From NCBI GenBank assembly GCA_945883425.1, contig CAMCXM010000005.1, positions 1 through 56,531 on the forward strand: 56,531 bases of DNA, given 5' to 3'. The position numbers were made by a program, and so were the translations under genes. The notes beneath the pieces were generated by a model. That model had not been told where the DNA came from and did not search any database. It saw only the letters and a list, made by a program, of their open reading frames with translations. Source of the stretch: Spirosoma fluviale. GTDB lineage: Bacteria > Bacteroidota > Bacteroidia > Cytophagales > Flexibacteraceae. Every line of letters starts with the position of its first letter. Positions within the stretch are counted from its first letter, which is position 1. Below, in pieces: positions 16,201-25,765 of this stretch.

Positions 16201-17958
16201 ATGTACAGATCAAATACTTGCGGCGAATTAAACGCTTCTTTTACAGGAAAAAATGTTACACTGGCCGGATGGGTTCAGAAAATACGGGATAAAGGAGGTC
16301 TCATCTGGATTGACCTTCGCGACCGTTATGGCATTACCCAGATCATTCTGAACGAAAGTGAGGACGGAGCCGACCTGATTTCAACTGCCCGAAACCTCGG
16401 AAGAGAATATGTGATTCAGGTAAAAGGTACCGTCATTGAACGGTCGGCCAAAAACGATAAAATGGCAACGGGTGATATTGAAATCAAACCTTCTGACATC
16501 ATTCTCCTGAACCAGGCTGTTCTTCCACCGTTTCTGATTGAGGACGAAACCGATGGAGGCGACGATCTCCGAATGAAATACCGGTATCTGGATATCCGAA
16601 GAAATCCGGTCCGTAAAAATCTGGAACTACGTCATCGCGTCAATCAGGTTGTGAGACGGTACCTTGACTCCCAGAATTTCATCGATGTCGAAACGCCGGT
16701 ACTGATTAAGTCCACACCAGAAGGTGCCCGTGATTTTGTAGTGCCCAGCCGGATGAACCCGGGTGAGTTTTATGCTCTCCCACAATCGCCACAAACCTTC
16801 AAGCAATTGCTGATGGTGGCAGGAATGGACCGATACTTTCAGATTGTAAAATGCTTCCGCGATGAAGATTTACGAGCCGATCGTCAACCTGAATTTACAC
16901 AGATCGACTGCGAAATGGCTTTTGTGGATCAGGAAGACATCCTGAACACGTTTGAAGGAATGACCAAAGCTGTTTTTCAGGAAGTGTTGGGAATTACCCT
17001 TCCGGAATTCCGTCGGATGCCGTACTCTGAAGCCATGCAGCGGTTCGGTTCAGACAAACCGGATCTTCGATTCGGAATGGAATTTACCTATCTGAAAGAC
17101 CTGACAGAAGGTGCTGGCTTTCCGGTATTTGATCAGGCAGAATCGGTGATCGGAATTGCAGCAGAAGGCTGTGCAGAATATACAAGGAAACAACTGGACG
17201 AACTGACGGACTGGGTAAAACGCCCGCAAATCGGTGCCGGTGGATTAATCTATGTTCGGTATGGCACCAATGGTGAAATCAAATCTTCTGTTGATAAATT
17301 TTATTCAGAAGACATTCTGAAACAATGGCTCGAACTTGCCGGAGCCAAACCAGGTGACCTACTCTTTGTTCTTTGCGGAAAACCGGAGAAAACGCAAAAA
17401 GCTCTGAATGAACTTCGCCTTGAAATGGGCAATCGCCTTGGCTTGAGAAAGAAAGATACATTTGAGGTACTCTGGGTTGTGGACTTTCCTTTATTGGAAT
17501 TTATAGAAGAAGAAGGACGGTACTTTGCGATGCACCATCCGTTTACTTCTCCGAAACCAGAAGACATTGCGCTCCTGGAAAATGATCCGGGAAAAGTAAG
17601 AGCCAATGCCTATGACCTTGTCATCAATGGTGTCGAAATAGGAGGAGGTTCCATCCGTATTCACAACCGCGAATTGCAGGCCAGGATGTTTTCCCTTTTG
17701 GGATTTTCGGACGAAGAAGCCAAAAAGCAATTTGGATTTCTGATGGATGCATTTGAGTTTGGAGCACCGCCACATGGTGGTCTGGCATTTGGGTTTGATC
17801 GGTTATGCTCACTTCTGGGTGGATCTGATTCCATCCGTGATTTCATCGCTTTCCCGAAAAACAACTCTGGCCGCGATGTGATGATCGACTCTCCCAGCAC
17901 GCTCGATCAGAAGCAACTCAACGAACTTTCCATTGCCGTTACGCAACCAAAAGCTTGA
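16201..17958 (+). CDS. aspS: Aspartyl-tRNA synthetase
   Basis: The 585-residue class II synthetase has an N-terminal OB-fold anticodon-binding domain ([26 protein letters not shown]). Motif 1 surrounds the region around residue 160. Motif 2 is [19 protein letters not shown]. Motif 3 is [14 protein letters not shown]. The bacterial-type GAD insertion occupies about residues 290-410, which accounts for the bacterial length. It charges tRNA-Asp with aspartate in the cytoplasm. Whether it is discriminating or also charges tRNA-Asn cannot be settled here. The stop codon overlaps a possible TTG start of the following gene. Identification is secure. Confidence 0.97.
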   Translation: MYRSNTCGELNASFTGKNVTLAGWVQKIRDKGGLIWIDLRDRYGITQIILNESEDGADLISTARNLGREYVIQVKGTVIERSAKNDKMATGDIEIKPSDIILLNQAVLPPFLIEDETDGGDDLRMKYRYLDIRRNPVRKNLELRHRVNQVVRRYLDSQNFIDVETPVLIKSTPEGARDFVVPSRMNPGEFYALPQSPQTFKQLLMVAGMDRYFQIVKCFRDEDLRADRQPEFTQIDCEMAFVDQEDILNTFEGMTKAVFQEVLGITLPEFRRMPYSEAMQRFGSDKPDLRFGMEFTYLKDLTEGAGFPVFDQAESVIGIAAEGCAEYTRKQLDELTDWVKRPQIGAGGLIYVRYGTNGEIKSSVDKFYSEDILKQWLELAGAKPGDLLFVLCGKPEKTQKALNELRLEMGNRLGLRKKDTFEVLWVVDFPLLEFIEEEGRYFAMHHPFTSPKPEDIALLENDPGKVRANAYDLVINGVEIGGGSIRIHNRELQARMFSLLGFSDEEAKKQFGFLMDAFEFGAPPHGGLAFGFDRLCSLLGGSDSIRDFIAFPKNNSGRDVMIDSPSTLDQKQLNELSIAVTQPKA

Positions 17959-19241
17959 GCATAGCATTATTCGTTGATCGGATTCGAACCAGAGTTTTTT
18001 CAGATGAGAAGCAGGCTTTCTATGGCCTTCTCTTTTTCCTGATTCCTTTTTTGCTGGTTGGTAATGAAACCGCATTTGCAAAAAAACCCAACCCGAAAAA
18101 AGCGGGACCCATGTTGGATTACCGAATGCAGATGTTCATCCGGAATCAAGATTTTCCAGGTGCTGTTCTGGTTGTGAGAAAAGGGAATAAAACAGTTCTC
18201 AACAAATCCTGGGGTGAAACGACCTATGGCAGTAGAAAAAGGCCGGATGCCAAAAACAGTGTGTATGATCTGGCATCTGTAACAAAAGCCATTTCGATTT
18301 CCACAACCATTATGCATTTGGTGGAACTTGGAAAAATAAAGCCCGAAGACTCCCTGTCTATGCATGTAAAAGCAACCAAAGGCTACCCATTGGGAAAACT
18401 AACAATTGAACGCTTGCTTTCGCATAAAACCGGTCTTCCACCCTACTACTTCAGCAACTATTGGCTCTTATCGACCAACCGCTGGGACGAATCGACATTC
18501 TCACCCATTGCCACTGCACAATATCCGGATCCGTACCGTGGAATTTATCTCCCAAAAGGATACAGAACCCTGATGTTGAAAGATTTATGCCAACTTCCAT
18601 TCAACGGAAAGAATAAAACCATCTATTCCGACCTCAACTATATTCTACTGGGCTGTCTGATTGAAGAAGTGACCGGCAAGCGACTGGATGACTACCTGAA
18701 ATCCTGGCTTTTCGATCCCATGAAACTGACCAGCATCCGGTACAATCCATTGCTGAACGGAATCACAACCGATCGGATTATCCCCACCAGTTCGAATCCA
18801 ATCCATAAGGGCTGGGTATATGATGATGAGGCCGCAAAACTGGCTGGCATATGTGGAGCGGCCGGCCTTTTTTCAAACGCTGAAAATCTGGCTGATATCG
18901 GCGATATGCTTCGTAATGGAGGTGTTTGGAAAGGACAACGATTTTTAAAACAAGCCACCATCAAACGGTTTGCCTGGTACGTGGAACCAGGGCATGTGAG
19001 GGCAATGGGATGGCAAAAACCCGCATCCGGAAGACGGGTAAAATCAATTGCTCCTCCAACGGCCAGCCTCACAGCTTTTGGTCATACAGGTTACACAGGA
19101 ACGCTGTTCTGGGTGGATCCCAAAAAAGACCTGACCATCATTTTCCTCACCAATGTCACCTATCCGAGAGATGGAATTTCCACTTTTAAAAAAAATGCCG
19201 GTTACAAAACGGTTTTGAAACTTGTGTACGACCTTTTGTGA
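17955..19241 (+). CDS. Beta-lactamase-family (class C-like) serine hydrolase
   Basis: The 428-residue protein has a hydrophobic N-terminal segment ([21 protein letters not shown], about residues 22-42), consistent with export. The serine-hydrolase motifs are SVTK (SxxK nucleophile, within [11 protein letters not shown]), [10 protein letters not shown] in place of the YxN motif, and FGHTGYTG in place of KTG. These match the esterase/D-aminopeptidase/PBP4*-like group rather than true beta-lactamases, so the substrate is likely a cell-wall peptide or ester. No ATG exists before the SxxK domain; the only start preserving the signal is the TTG at 17955, which overlaps the aspS stop (TTGA). It is probably cotranscribed with aspS. 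Confidence 0.85.
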   Translation: MSIALFVDRIRTRVFSDEKQAFYGLLFFLIPFLLVGNETAFAKKPNPKKAGPMLDYRMQMFIRNQDFPGAVLVVRKGNKTVLNKSWGETTYGSRKRPDAKNSVYDLASVTKAISISTTIMHLVELGKIKPEDSLSMHVKATKGYPLGKLTIERLLSHKTGLPPYYFSNYWLLSTNRWDESTFSPIATAQYPDPYRGIYLPKGYRTLMLKDLCQLPFNGKNKTIYSDLNYILLGCLIEEVTGKRLDDYLKSWLFDPMKLTSIRYNPLLNGITTDRIIPTSSNPIHKGWVYDDEAAKLAGICGAAGLFSNAENLADIGDMLRNGGVWKGQRFLKQATIKRFAWYVEPGHVRAMGWQKPASGRRVKSIAPPTASLTAFGHTGYTGTLFWVDPKKDLTIIFLTNVTYPRDGISTFKKNAGYKTVLKLVYDLL

Positions 19242-19301
19242 TTAATGAATCCTTAGCTTGTGTATCATTGCGGAAAAATCAGCCAGCAGGGAAATTTGTG
19301 A

Positions 19302-20594
19302 ATGACCAGTAAAATGACGCATCAACCGTTAAAGAAAAATATTCTCAATGCAGCCGTGATCATTTCAGCGATCGGCTATTTTGTGGATATCTACGACCTC
19401 ATCATCTACAATGTGGTGAAGAAAAAAAGTCTGGCTGATCTGGGTTATATCGGCGATGCATTCAAAGACCAGGAGATTCTTCTGTTCAATCTTCAAATGA
19501 CCGGAATGTTGCTGGGCGGACTTATTTGGGGAATTCTGGGTGATAAAAAAGGGCGGGCTTCTGTATTATTTGGTTCTATTCTGATGTATTCCCTCGCCAA
19601 TATCGCCAATGCTTTCGTCCCGAATATTGAGCTTTACGGATTGTGCCGCTTCATCGCCGGAGTTGGCCTGGCCGGTGAACTTGGGGCTGGAATTACGCTG
19701 GTTCTGGAATCAATGGACAAAGAAAATCGCGGCTATGGCACCATGATCATCGTAACCCTCGGCGCACTGGGTGCAGTGGTTGCCAGTGCGGTGGGACAGT
19801 TCGACTGGAAAATCGCTTACATTTTTGGTGGCATCATGGGACTTTTGATTTTACTTCTACGAGTAACCAGTCTGGAATCCGGCATGTTTAAAAACATGAA
19901 GGAAAAAGCCGTGAATCAGGGAAATTTGCTGATGCTTTTTTCGAATCGGGACAGATTTTTCCGCTACCTCGGATGTATTGTGATCGGACTGCCTGTCTGG
20001 TTTGTGATCGGGATCCTCATTGCCTTGTCTGACCGGTTTACATACCACATCGGAATTACGGACGGCACCATCAGCATTGCCAGTTGCGTGATGTATGCTT
20101 ATCTCGGACTCAGTTTCGGCGACTTGCTTTCCGGAATCTTCAGCCAAATGTTCCGCAACCGCAAAAAAGTGATTTACGGTTATCTGGTGGCCAATTTCTT
20201 TCTCATTGTTACCTACCTTTTTGTTCGGGACATCACTATGACTCAGTTTTATATCATGTGTTTCCTTTTGGGTGCCGCCACTGGCTACTGGGCTTTATTT
20301 GTGACCATCGCTGCTGAGCAGTTTGGCACCAACCTTCGATCAACTGTCGCCAACACAGTGCCCAATTTTGTCCGCGGCGCAGTGGTGCTGATCACCAGTT
20401 CTTTTGTGTATCTGGAAAATGAACTCATCGATACTGTCGCCGCCGCTTTGATTGTAGGCGTCGGATGTCTGATACTCGCATTCATTGGCACATGGCGTGT
20501 TCATGAAACGTTTGGAAAAGACCTCGATTATCTGGAAACAGACGGAAAGAAAAACAACGACCACAACGATCTGGTTTCTGTTGATGTGATGTAA
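19302..20594 (+). CDS. MFS transporter (metabolite:H+ symporter type)
   Basis: The 430-residue membrane protein has 12 predicted transmembrane helices. The hallmark loop between helices 2 and 3 reads GGLIWGILGDKKGRASVLFGS, which is the GxxxDxxGRR-like MFS signature, and helix 4 contains RFIAGVGLAGELGAGITLVLE, resembling the sugar/organic-acid porter subgroup. Charged residues in helix 1 (YFVDIYDLIIYNVV) also resemble sialate or aromatic-acid transporters. The substrate is unknown. It probably imports or exports a small metabolite across the inner membrane using the proton gradient. It lies 60 bp after the serine hydrolase and 23 bp before folA. Confidence 0.85.
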   Translation: MTSKMTHQPLKKNILNAAVIISAIGYFVDIYDLIIYNVVKKKSLADLGYIGDAFKDQEILLFNLQMTGMLLGGLIWGILGDKKGRASVLFGSILMYSLANIANAFVPNIELYGLCRFIAGVGLAGELGAGITLVLESMDKENRGYGTMIIVTLGALGAVVASAVGQFDWKIAYIFGGIMGLLILLLRVTSLESGMFKNMKEKAVNQGNLLMLFSNRDRFFRYLGCIVIGLPVWFVIGILIALSDRFTYHIGITDGTISIASCVMYAYLGLSFGDLLSGIFSQMFRNRKKVIYGYLVANFFLIVTYLFVRDITMTQFYIMCFLLGAATGYWALFVTIAAEQFGTNLRSTVANTVPNFVRGAVVLITSSFVYLENELIDTVAAALIVGVGCLILAFIGTWRVHETFGKDLDYLETDGKKNNDHNDLVSVDVM

Positions 20595-20617
20595 ACCAAA
20601 CCTGAAGAATTTCTGAT

Positions 20618-21124
20618 ATGATCATTTCGCTAATTGCTGCTGCTTCCTCCAACCGGGTCATCGGAGTTCAGAACCAACTTCCCTGGCATCTTCCTGCCGA
20701 TCTCAAATTTTTCAAGGAAAAAACGCTGGGACATCATATTCTGATGGGGCGAAAAACCTGGGAATCGTTTGGAAAACCACTACCTGGCAGAACATCGGTC
20801 GTCATCAGTAGTAATCCAGAACAAATTGTACCAGAAGGCGTATTCCAATTCAAGGAGATTGAAGACGGAATCGAATTCGCCCGAAGCAGAGGTGAAACCG
20901 AACTGATGATCATTGGCGGTGGTCAGATTTTTGAGAAATCAATTCCTTTTGCAGACCGGATTTATCTGACGCATGTCTACACGAGGATTTCACATGGAGA
21001 AGGTATCATTTTGTTCCCACCGGTTCTTCAATCCGACTGGAAGATTGTTTCTTGTGAGAACCGGAACAAAGATGAAAAGCATGCATTTGAAATGGATTTT
21101 CTGGAATTGGAAAGGAAAAAGTAG
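20618..21124 (+). CDS. folA: Dihydrofolate reductase
   Basis: The 168-residue protein matches DHFR from end to end: MIISLIAAASSNRVIG, NQLPWHLPADLKFFKEKTLGHH (substrate pocket with the Trp and catalytic acidic Asp), ILMGRKTWESFGKPLPGRTSVVIS (NADPH binding) and ELMIIGGGQIFEKSIPFADRIYLTHV. It reduces 7,8-dihydrofolate to tetrahydrofolate with NADPH. Other folate genes, folB and folC, lie elsewhere in the window and are not in one operon with it. It starts 23 bp after the MFS gene and may share its transcript. Confidence 0.96.
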   Translation: MIISLIAAASSNRVIGVQNQLPWHLPADLKFFKEKTLGHHILMGRKTWESFGKPLPGRTSVVISSNPEQIVPEGVFQFKEIEDGIEFARSRGETELMIIGGGQIFEKSIPFADRIYLTHVYTRISHGEGIILFPPVLQSDWKIVSCENRNKDEKHAFEMDFLELERKK

Positions 21125-21215
21125 AACAGACTCAGACCTTCATTAAGACACGAATCAGAAGGACAGAAACTCCATCAGATCGATGAGCAGATTGAGATTC
21201 TTTTCCATGTAATTG

Positions 21216-21656
21216 TTATCGCGTCCATTCATGCAGACAACGGGCGCAGAAAAGCGTTTTCTTCTGAAGGAAGGAAAAAGGAATCATCAGAAACCAAAAG
21301 ATCAAATCAAAAAACGAAAGGTTCGGATCACGTTTCTTTGAATAAACAGGGAACGCCTCGCAATTGGGACACCAGGTTTCCACTTCATCAAATTCCGTTT
21401 TCCATCGGTCATCGAGGGGAGTCTGCGTGTTCTCCGGCTTTTCAAAATAGCTTTTAATCAGTTCCCTGGCCACTTCCTCTTCCACTTTTGCAACTGTCAC
21501 CTTAACGCCGCCCAGCATATTTGACATCAGTGGATTAATGCCAATCAGGTTTTCATTGATCAAAACTACCGGAATGCCCGCCGATTCGAGAAGTGCTTTC
21601 AGCGCATACGCTTCAGAAGGAAACTGAAACCGGTGAACGGTGACCATGGTATCCAT
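21216..21656 (-). CDS. DUF2007-domain protein with C-terminal membrane/zinc segment
   Basis: The 146-residue protein opens with a DUF2007 signal-transducing domain (VTVHRFQFPSEAYALKALLESAGIPVVLINENLIGINPLMSNMLGGVKVTV). A four-cysteine pattern follows (WCPNCEAFPVYSKK and later FCARCLHEW), which could bind zinc, with a short hydrophobic stretch (FFDLIFWFLMIPFSFLQ) between the pairs. The zinc-ribbon/membrane arrangement is common in Bacteroidota DUF2007 proteins; function is not established. Met 1 and Met 4 are both possible starts. It is divergently transcribed from the WD40 gene. Confidence 0.8.
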   Translation of the reverse strand: MDTMVTVHRFQFPSEAYALKALLESAGIPVVLINENLIGINPLMSNMLGGVKVTVAKVEEEVARELIKSYFEKPENTQTPLDDRWKTEFDEVETWCPNCEAFPVYSKKRDPNLSFFDLIFWFLMIPFSFLQKKTLFCARCLHEWTR

Positions 21657-21738
21657 ACAATCGGACAGAGAAGGAATTTGAAAGCAAAGTAAGCCGGATT
21701 GGAATCGGGATTGCTAGTTTTGCCTTAAATTTCATTCG

Positions 21739-22644
21739 ATGGGACCAAAGACCGCCACCTTCACAGGACATAAAGATTGTGTCTACGCCTTGTGCGAAGG
21801 GCCTTCGGAAAACGAATTTTTCTCTTCCGGAGCAGATGGGTGGATTGTCCTTTGGAATGTAGATAAACCAAACGAAGGCAGGCTCATTGCCCGGATGTCT
21901 TCGTCGGTATACGCCATACATTATTTCCAGGAACACCACCTGATTCTGGTCGGTGTCAATCAGGACGGCCTCCATCTGATTGACCTCAATTCAGGAAACG
22001 ACATATGGAATCTGCCTTGTCCGGGGGTAAACTGGTTCCGGTTTGTTGCTCTTGATGAAAACCAGATTCTGGCATCCGGATCCAAAGGAAATCTCCTTTT
22101 GTTCAATGCATTGACGAAATCCACCAATTTTCTTCCTCCACATGATTTTGATATCAGGGCGCTCTCCCTCAATAATAAAAACAATCAGGTAGCAACAGGA
22201 AGTTCAGATGGTAAAATCCGGATTTTCAATTCGAATACGCTTGAAGAAACGAATGGGTTCACAGCACATGCTAACACTGTTTTTGGGTTGGGCTGGTTTC
22301 CTGACGGACAGTACCTGGTTTCCTGCGGACGGGATGCCAAACTAAAATTGTGGAATTGTGAATCCGGCGTTCAACCGGAACTGGAGAAAGAAATTCCGGC
22401 ACATCTTTTCGGAATTCATGATGTAAAAGTTCATCCATCCAAACCCATTCTGGCAACCGGTAGCACCGACAAAACCATCAAAATCTGGGATGCCGAAAAC
22501 CTGAAACTGCTCCGGGTTCTGGACAAATCAAGACACGCCGGACATGGCCACAGCATCAATCAAATCCTGTGGTTAGGAAAACGCGAACTGTTACTATCTT
22601 GCAGCGACGACAGGACCATTTCGGCCTGGGATATTTACGTATAA
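21739..22644 (+). CDS. WD40-repeat protein
   Basis: The 301-residue protein is built from about seven WD40 blades, with the typical GH...WD spacing: ATFTGHKDCVYALCEGPSENEFFSSGADGWIVLWNVD, SDGKIRIFNS, SCGRDAKLKLWNCESG, GSTDKTIKIWDAENL and a final LLSCSDDRTISAWDIYV. No signal peptide is visible, so it is likely a cytoplasmic beta-propeller used for protein interaction. A -7-like box TAGTTTTG sits at 21715-21722, 16 bp before the ATG. The DivIVA gene starts two bases after its stop, so the two are cotranscribed and may act together, which is inference. Confidence 0.88.
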   Translation: MGPKTATFTGHKDCVYALCEGPSENEFFSSGADGWIVLWNVDKPNEGRLIARMSSSVYAIHYFQEHHLILVGVNQDGLHLIDLNSGNDIWNLPCPGVNWFRFVALDENQILASGSKGNLLLFNALTKSTNFLPPHDFDIRALSLNNKNNQVATGSSDGKIRIFNSNTLEETNGFTAHANTVFGLGWFPDGQYLVSCGRDAKLKLWNCESGVQPELEKEIPAHLFGIHDVKVHPSKPILATGSTDKTIKIWDAENLKLLRVLDKSRHAGHGHSINQILWLGKRELLLSCSDDRTISAWDIYV

Positions 22645-22646
22645 TT

Positions 22647-23429
22647 ATGAAGGTTACCCCACTGGAAATCAGACAGAAACAATTTGAAAAGAAAACATTC
22701 GGCGGCATCGACAAAGATGAAGTTCAGGCTTATCTGAACTCGCTTTCCATTGCATGGGAAAAAATGGTGGAAGAGCAGTCCAGTCTGAAATCGCGTCTGG
22801 ACAATTCTGAGAAAGAAGTCACCAAACTTCGGGAAATGGAAACCTCGTTATACAAAACTCTGAAAACAGCCGAAGATACCAGTCAGAAAGCCATCGACCA
22901 GGCCAATCAGCAGGCACAGTTGATTGTGCAGGAAGCACGATTGAAAGCCGACACGCTACATCAGGAAGCCAAATGGAAAGCGTCGAAAGCCATGGAGCAG
23001 GCGGAGGATTATTCGAAAAAAAGCTATGATAAAATGGTTCAGGATGTCAAAATCCTGGAGCGGGATCTCAGAGCAATTGAAAATCTGAAAGACAATTTCC
23101 TGAGCGACATCAAAATCATTGCCCAGGATCTGCTCGAAAAGGCTGATAAAGCCAATCAGCGTTCAGCCAATATTCAGTTCAATGTTCCGCCGCCACCACA
23201 AATCGATCTGGCCCGTCCGTTTATGGAAGCCAAAGAAGTGGAGGCTGTCATTGAAACACTGGAAATTCCGGAAACACAACAGTCCATCGGTTTTGAACCG
23301 GAACCCGTATCCCAAAAAACAGCTCAGGAACCGGCCTTCACTGCGGAAACAACTGAGAAACCTGATTCCAAAAAAGCCACTCCAACGAAAGAGGCAAATG
23401 GCGAAGGTTCATTTTTCGACCAGATTTAG
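22647..23429 (+). CDS. DivIVA-domain coiled-coil protein
   Basis: The 260-residue protein begins MKVTPLEIRQKQFEKKTFGGIDKDEVQAYLNSL, the DivIVA N-terminal membrane-curvature-sensing domain. A long coiled coil rich in Glu, Lys and Gln follows (about residues 30-180), then a Pro/Glu-rich low-complexity tail. DivIVA proteins mark negatively curved membranes and recruit division or polarity factors; in Bacteroidota the role is poorly defined. The frame is open upstream to 22569, but the ATG at 22647 gives the conserved start, 2 bp after the WD40 stop. folB starts 8 bp after its end, so WD40, DivIVA and folB form an operon. Confidence 0.88.
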   Translation: MKVTPLEIRQKQFEKKTFGGIDKDEVQAYLNSLSIAWEKMVEEQSSLKSRLDNSEKEVTKLREMETSLYKTLKTAEDTSQKAIDQANQQAQLIVQEARLKADTLHQEAKWKASKAMEQAEDYSKKSYDKMVQDVKILERDLRAIENLKDNFLSDIKIIAQDLLEKADKANQRSANIQFNVPPPPQIDLARPFMEAKEVEAVIETLEIPETQQSIGFEPEPVSQKTAQEPAFTAETTEKPDSKKATPTKEANGEGSFFDQI

Positions 23430-23437
23430 AAAACGAA

Positions 23438-23794
23438 ATGACTGAGATTTTTCTGGAAGGACTTGAATTCTATGCCCATCATGGCTTTTATGAAGAAGAA
23501 CAAAGTCTGGGCAACCGGTTTCAGGTCGACCTGAAAATAAGGGCCGATGTGAACGAAGCCGGCGAAAATGACGAACTCAACCTCACCGTCGATTACGTAA
23601 AAGTGTACGCTCTGGTGAGTGATCAGATGAAAATCCGATTCAAACTTCTGGAAACGTTGGGACAAAGAATCATCTCCGAACTCCAGCAACATTTTCCAAA
23701 AATCGTTTTCATTGAAGTCACCATTTCAAAATTTAATCCACCCATCAAAGGCCTTTGCCGGAGAGTGGCTGTATCCAGTTCATGGATCGCCTGA
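23438..23794 (+). CDS. folB: Dihydroneopterin aldolase
   Basis: The 118-residue protein has the FolB fold markers: MTEIFLEGLEFYAHHGFYEEEQSLGNRFQVDLKI, in which Tyr and the Glu/Gly region form the pterin site, LTVDYVKVYALV (T-x-D-Y motif), a conserved LLETLGQRIISEL helix, and VTISKFNPPI, containing the catalytic Lys region (normally K-P-x-P; here KFNPPI). It cleaves 7,8-dihydroneopterin to 6-hydroxymethyl-7,8-dihydropterin and glycolaldehyde in folate synthesis. It lies in the WD40-DivIVA operon. Confidence 0.93.
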   Translation: MTEIFLEGLEFYAHHGFYEEEQSLGNRFQVDLKIRADVNEAGENDELNLTVDYVKVYALVSDQMKIRFKLLETLGQRIISELQQHFPKIVFIEVTISKFNPPIKGLCRRVAVSSSWIA

Positions 23795-23825
23795 AAACTG
23801 AAGCCCAAAGGACAGAAGAGAATTT

Positions 23826-24011
23826 ATGCACGTCGTTTATTTAAAAGATCCGGGAGCCGGCATAAAAGAAACAGTTGAGCTAAAAAAAGGTACCGTCCGT
23901 TTTAATGACCTATTTGGGCAATTTCAAAAAGCAAGAATTCAGCATTATTTTATGGAACAGAAGAATCGGTTCCGGAAAATGATGAAATGCGAAGATCAGA
24001 GTGTAGCCTGA
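23826..24011 (+). CDS. Small hypothetical protein
   Basis: A 61-codon frame starting MHVVYLKDPGAGIKETVELKKGTVRFNDLFGQF. It is basic, without a membrane segment or known domain. It sits between folB and the TPR lipoprotein gene on the same strand with a 31-bp gap, and its codon use looks like that of its neighbours, which supports it being real. No function can be given. Confidence 0.45.
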   Translation: MHVVYLKDPGAGIKETVELKKGTVRFNDLFGQFQKARIQHYFMEQKNRFRKMMKCEDQSVA

Positions 24012-24082
24012 ACGACTTGAAACAAATCAGATATGAATTCAGTAACCGAATAAGATTATCCAGCAGGACCAGAGAAAAGAAA

Positions 24083-25168
24083 ATGACTAAGAACAAATAC
24101 AACTTCACCGCAATAATCTGGATGGTAACAGGCCTGATCCTGCTCCAATTTTCTTGTAAACCCCTCACCGAAAAAGAAAAACCGACCAGTGGACTTCCGG
24201 TTGACTGTACCTATTCGCTTCCGAATCTGGCCCAGATCAACCAGTTTATTCTGAACAGTCCGAATGATGGAAAACTGTACCGTATCCGAAGTCAGATTTT
24301 GCTGGACAGCGGACGATACAATGAAGCATTATCGGATGCCAAAAAAGCATTGTCGATTAATCCGGAAGACAACTTCAATTTTGTAGTGGTGGGAAAAGCA
24401 CACCGGGCATTGGGTCAGATCGATTCAGCTTTGATGGCCTGCAATACGGCGGAACAAAACGGATTCAACGATCCGGACAACTACCTGCTGATGGGTGATT
24501 TATATCTGATTATCCGTCAGTACAAAAAGAGTCTTGACTATCTCAACAAAGCCCTGAAACTGGCTCCATTTGAACCTAGAATCTATTACCTGAAAGGAAT
24601 GGTTTTCTGGGAAACAAAAGACACGGTGAAAGCCCTGAGCAATTGGCAAACCTCCATTGAACAGGACGCCAATTATGCCGATGGGTATACCCGACTGGCG
24701 ATTCACTACATGAAAATGGAACAATACAATGTGGCGGAGCAGTTTCTCCGAAGCGGTCTGCGACTCCGTCCGGATGATGCGTTTTTGAACTATGACATGG
24801 GTGTTTTCCTGAATTACAAGCATTTTCCGGATTCGGCTGTTCCGTTTTATGAAAAAGCCATTCAGCTGGATCCAAAACTGGGAGCTGCCAAACTGAATCT
24901 GGGACTGATTAAGTTTAAAAAAGGAGCATTTGAAGAAGCTGTCCCATTATTGGAACCTGTTTCAGTGGAAGATCCCAAAAACTCAACTGTGTCTTACTTT
25001 CTGGGACTGGCCTACCGTAATACCGGTAATCTGGCCGGAGCAGAAACACAGTTAAAACGGACCGTCGACCTGAACCGTGACTACGTAAAAGAAGCGTCCG
25101 CCAGTCTGGAAAAGGTCCGCAAACAACTTCTGAAACAAAAAGCAGACAGCACCATAATAAAGAATTGA
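24083..25168 (+). CDS. TPR-repeat lipoprotein
   Basis: The 361-residue protein has a type II signal peptide with lipobox LQFSC (modified Cys near residue 25), predicting lipid attachment. The rest is a run of about eight tetratricopeptide repeats, visible as YNEALSDAKKALSINPED, YKKSLDYLNKALKLAPFEPRIYYLKG, YNVAEQFLRSGLRLRPDDAFLN and DSAVPFYEKAIQLDPKLGAAKLNLG. TPRs mediate protein contacts; the partner is not evident. ATG 24083 is preferred over an upstream in-frame start because it gives the signal peptide. Its stop codon overlaps the left end of the four-helix cassette at 25167. Confidence 0.88.
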   Translation: MTKNKYNFTAIIWMVTGLILLQFSCKPLTEKEKPTSGLPVDCTYSLPNLAQINQFILNSPNDGKLYRIRSQILLDSGRYNEALSDAKKALSINPEDNFNFVVVGKAHRALGQIDSALMACNTAEQNGFNDPDNYLLMGDLYLIIRQYKKSLDYLNKALKLAPFEPRIYYLKGMVFWETKDTVKALSNWQTSIEQDANYADGYTRLAIHYMKMEQYNVAEQFLRSGLRLRPDDAFLNYDMGVFLNYKHFPDSAVPFYEKAIQLDPKLGAAKLNLGLIKFKKGAFEEAVPLLEPVSVEDPKNSTVSYFLGLAYRNTGNLAGAETQLKRTVDLNRDYVKEASASLEKVRKQLLKQKADSTIIKN

Positions 25169-25256
25169 GAATTAAGAATGTAGAATTAAGAATGGATGAT
25201 TAGGAATTTGGAGTGAAGAATATCAATTTTGAATTCTTAACTAACATTCTGAATTC

Positions 25257-25640
25257 ATGAGGACAAACAACATTATCCAGGATAAAACATATTGCTTTGC
25301 ACTAAAGGTTGTAAAGCTGACCAGGCAAATCGCGGCTGAAAAGAAAGAGTTCTTTCTTACCAACCAACTATTAAGATGTGGAACATCAATTGGCGCTAAT
25401 GTGGAAGAAGCGATTGGCGGTCAATCCAGAAAAGACTTTAGTTCCAAAATGAATATTGCTTACAAGGAAGCTCGTGAATCTCATTATTGGGTGAGGCTTA
25501 TGAGCGACTCTGAAATTTTATCGAAAGAAAAAGGAGAAGAACTTCTAAACGATCTTGACGAAATCCTTCGTATATCAGGTTCAATTTTGAGAACAGTAAA
25601 ATCCGATGAAAACTTCTCCAGTTTCAATTCAAATAAATAG
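25257..25640 (+). CDS. Four-helix-bundle protein, 23S rRNA-intervening-sequence (IVP/S23) family
   Basis: The 127-residue protein matches the S23/IVP four-helix-bundle family: ALKVVKLTRQIAA, FFLTNQLLRCGTSIGANVEEA (the hallmark QLxRxxxSIxANxxE), FSSKMNIAYKEARESHYWVRLM and a final helix EEILRISGSILRTVK. The family was first seen encoded in intervening sequences of 23S rRNA genes in Leptospira and Coxiella. In Bacteroidota it occurs widely as small stand-alone genes with no established function. It is cytoplasmic and probably oligomeric (pentamers are known). Here it lies between a lipoprotein gene and leuS, bounded by repeats, with base composition more AT-rich than its neighbours. Confidence 0.9.
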   Translation: MRTNNIIQDKTYCFALKVVKLTRQIAAEKKEFFLTNQLLRCGTSIGANVEEAIGGQSRKDFSSKMNIAYKEARESHYWVRLMSDSEILSKEKGEELLNDLDEILRISGSILRTVKSDENFSSFNSNK

Positions 25641-25695
25641 CCAAGGCAATGTAACTATCTCATTTTAAGTATAAAATAAAGGTTTTTACTGAAAA

Positions 25696-25765
25696 TAATT
25701 CCTAATTCCTAATTCCTAATTCCTAATTCCTAATTCCTAATTCCTAATTCCTAATTCCTAATTCC
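25696..25765. repeat. Ten tandem copies of the heptamer TAATTCC
   Basis: Ten uninterrupted copies of TAATTCC occupy 25696-25765; the array then degenerates to TAATTAT. It lies 15 bp upstream of the leuS GTG start, at the right end of the four-helix cassette. Repeat number is a candidate for variation by slippage. Confidence 0.95.

Noticed and set aside
25696-25765. Heptamer array as a CRISPR
   Set aside because: The units are 7 bp, perfectly adjacent and without spacers, and no cas genes are present.
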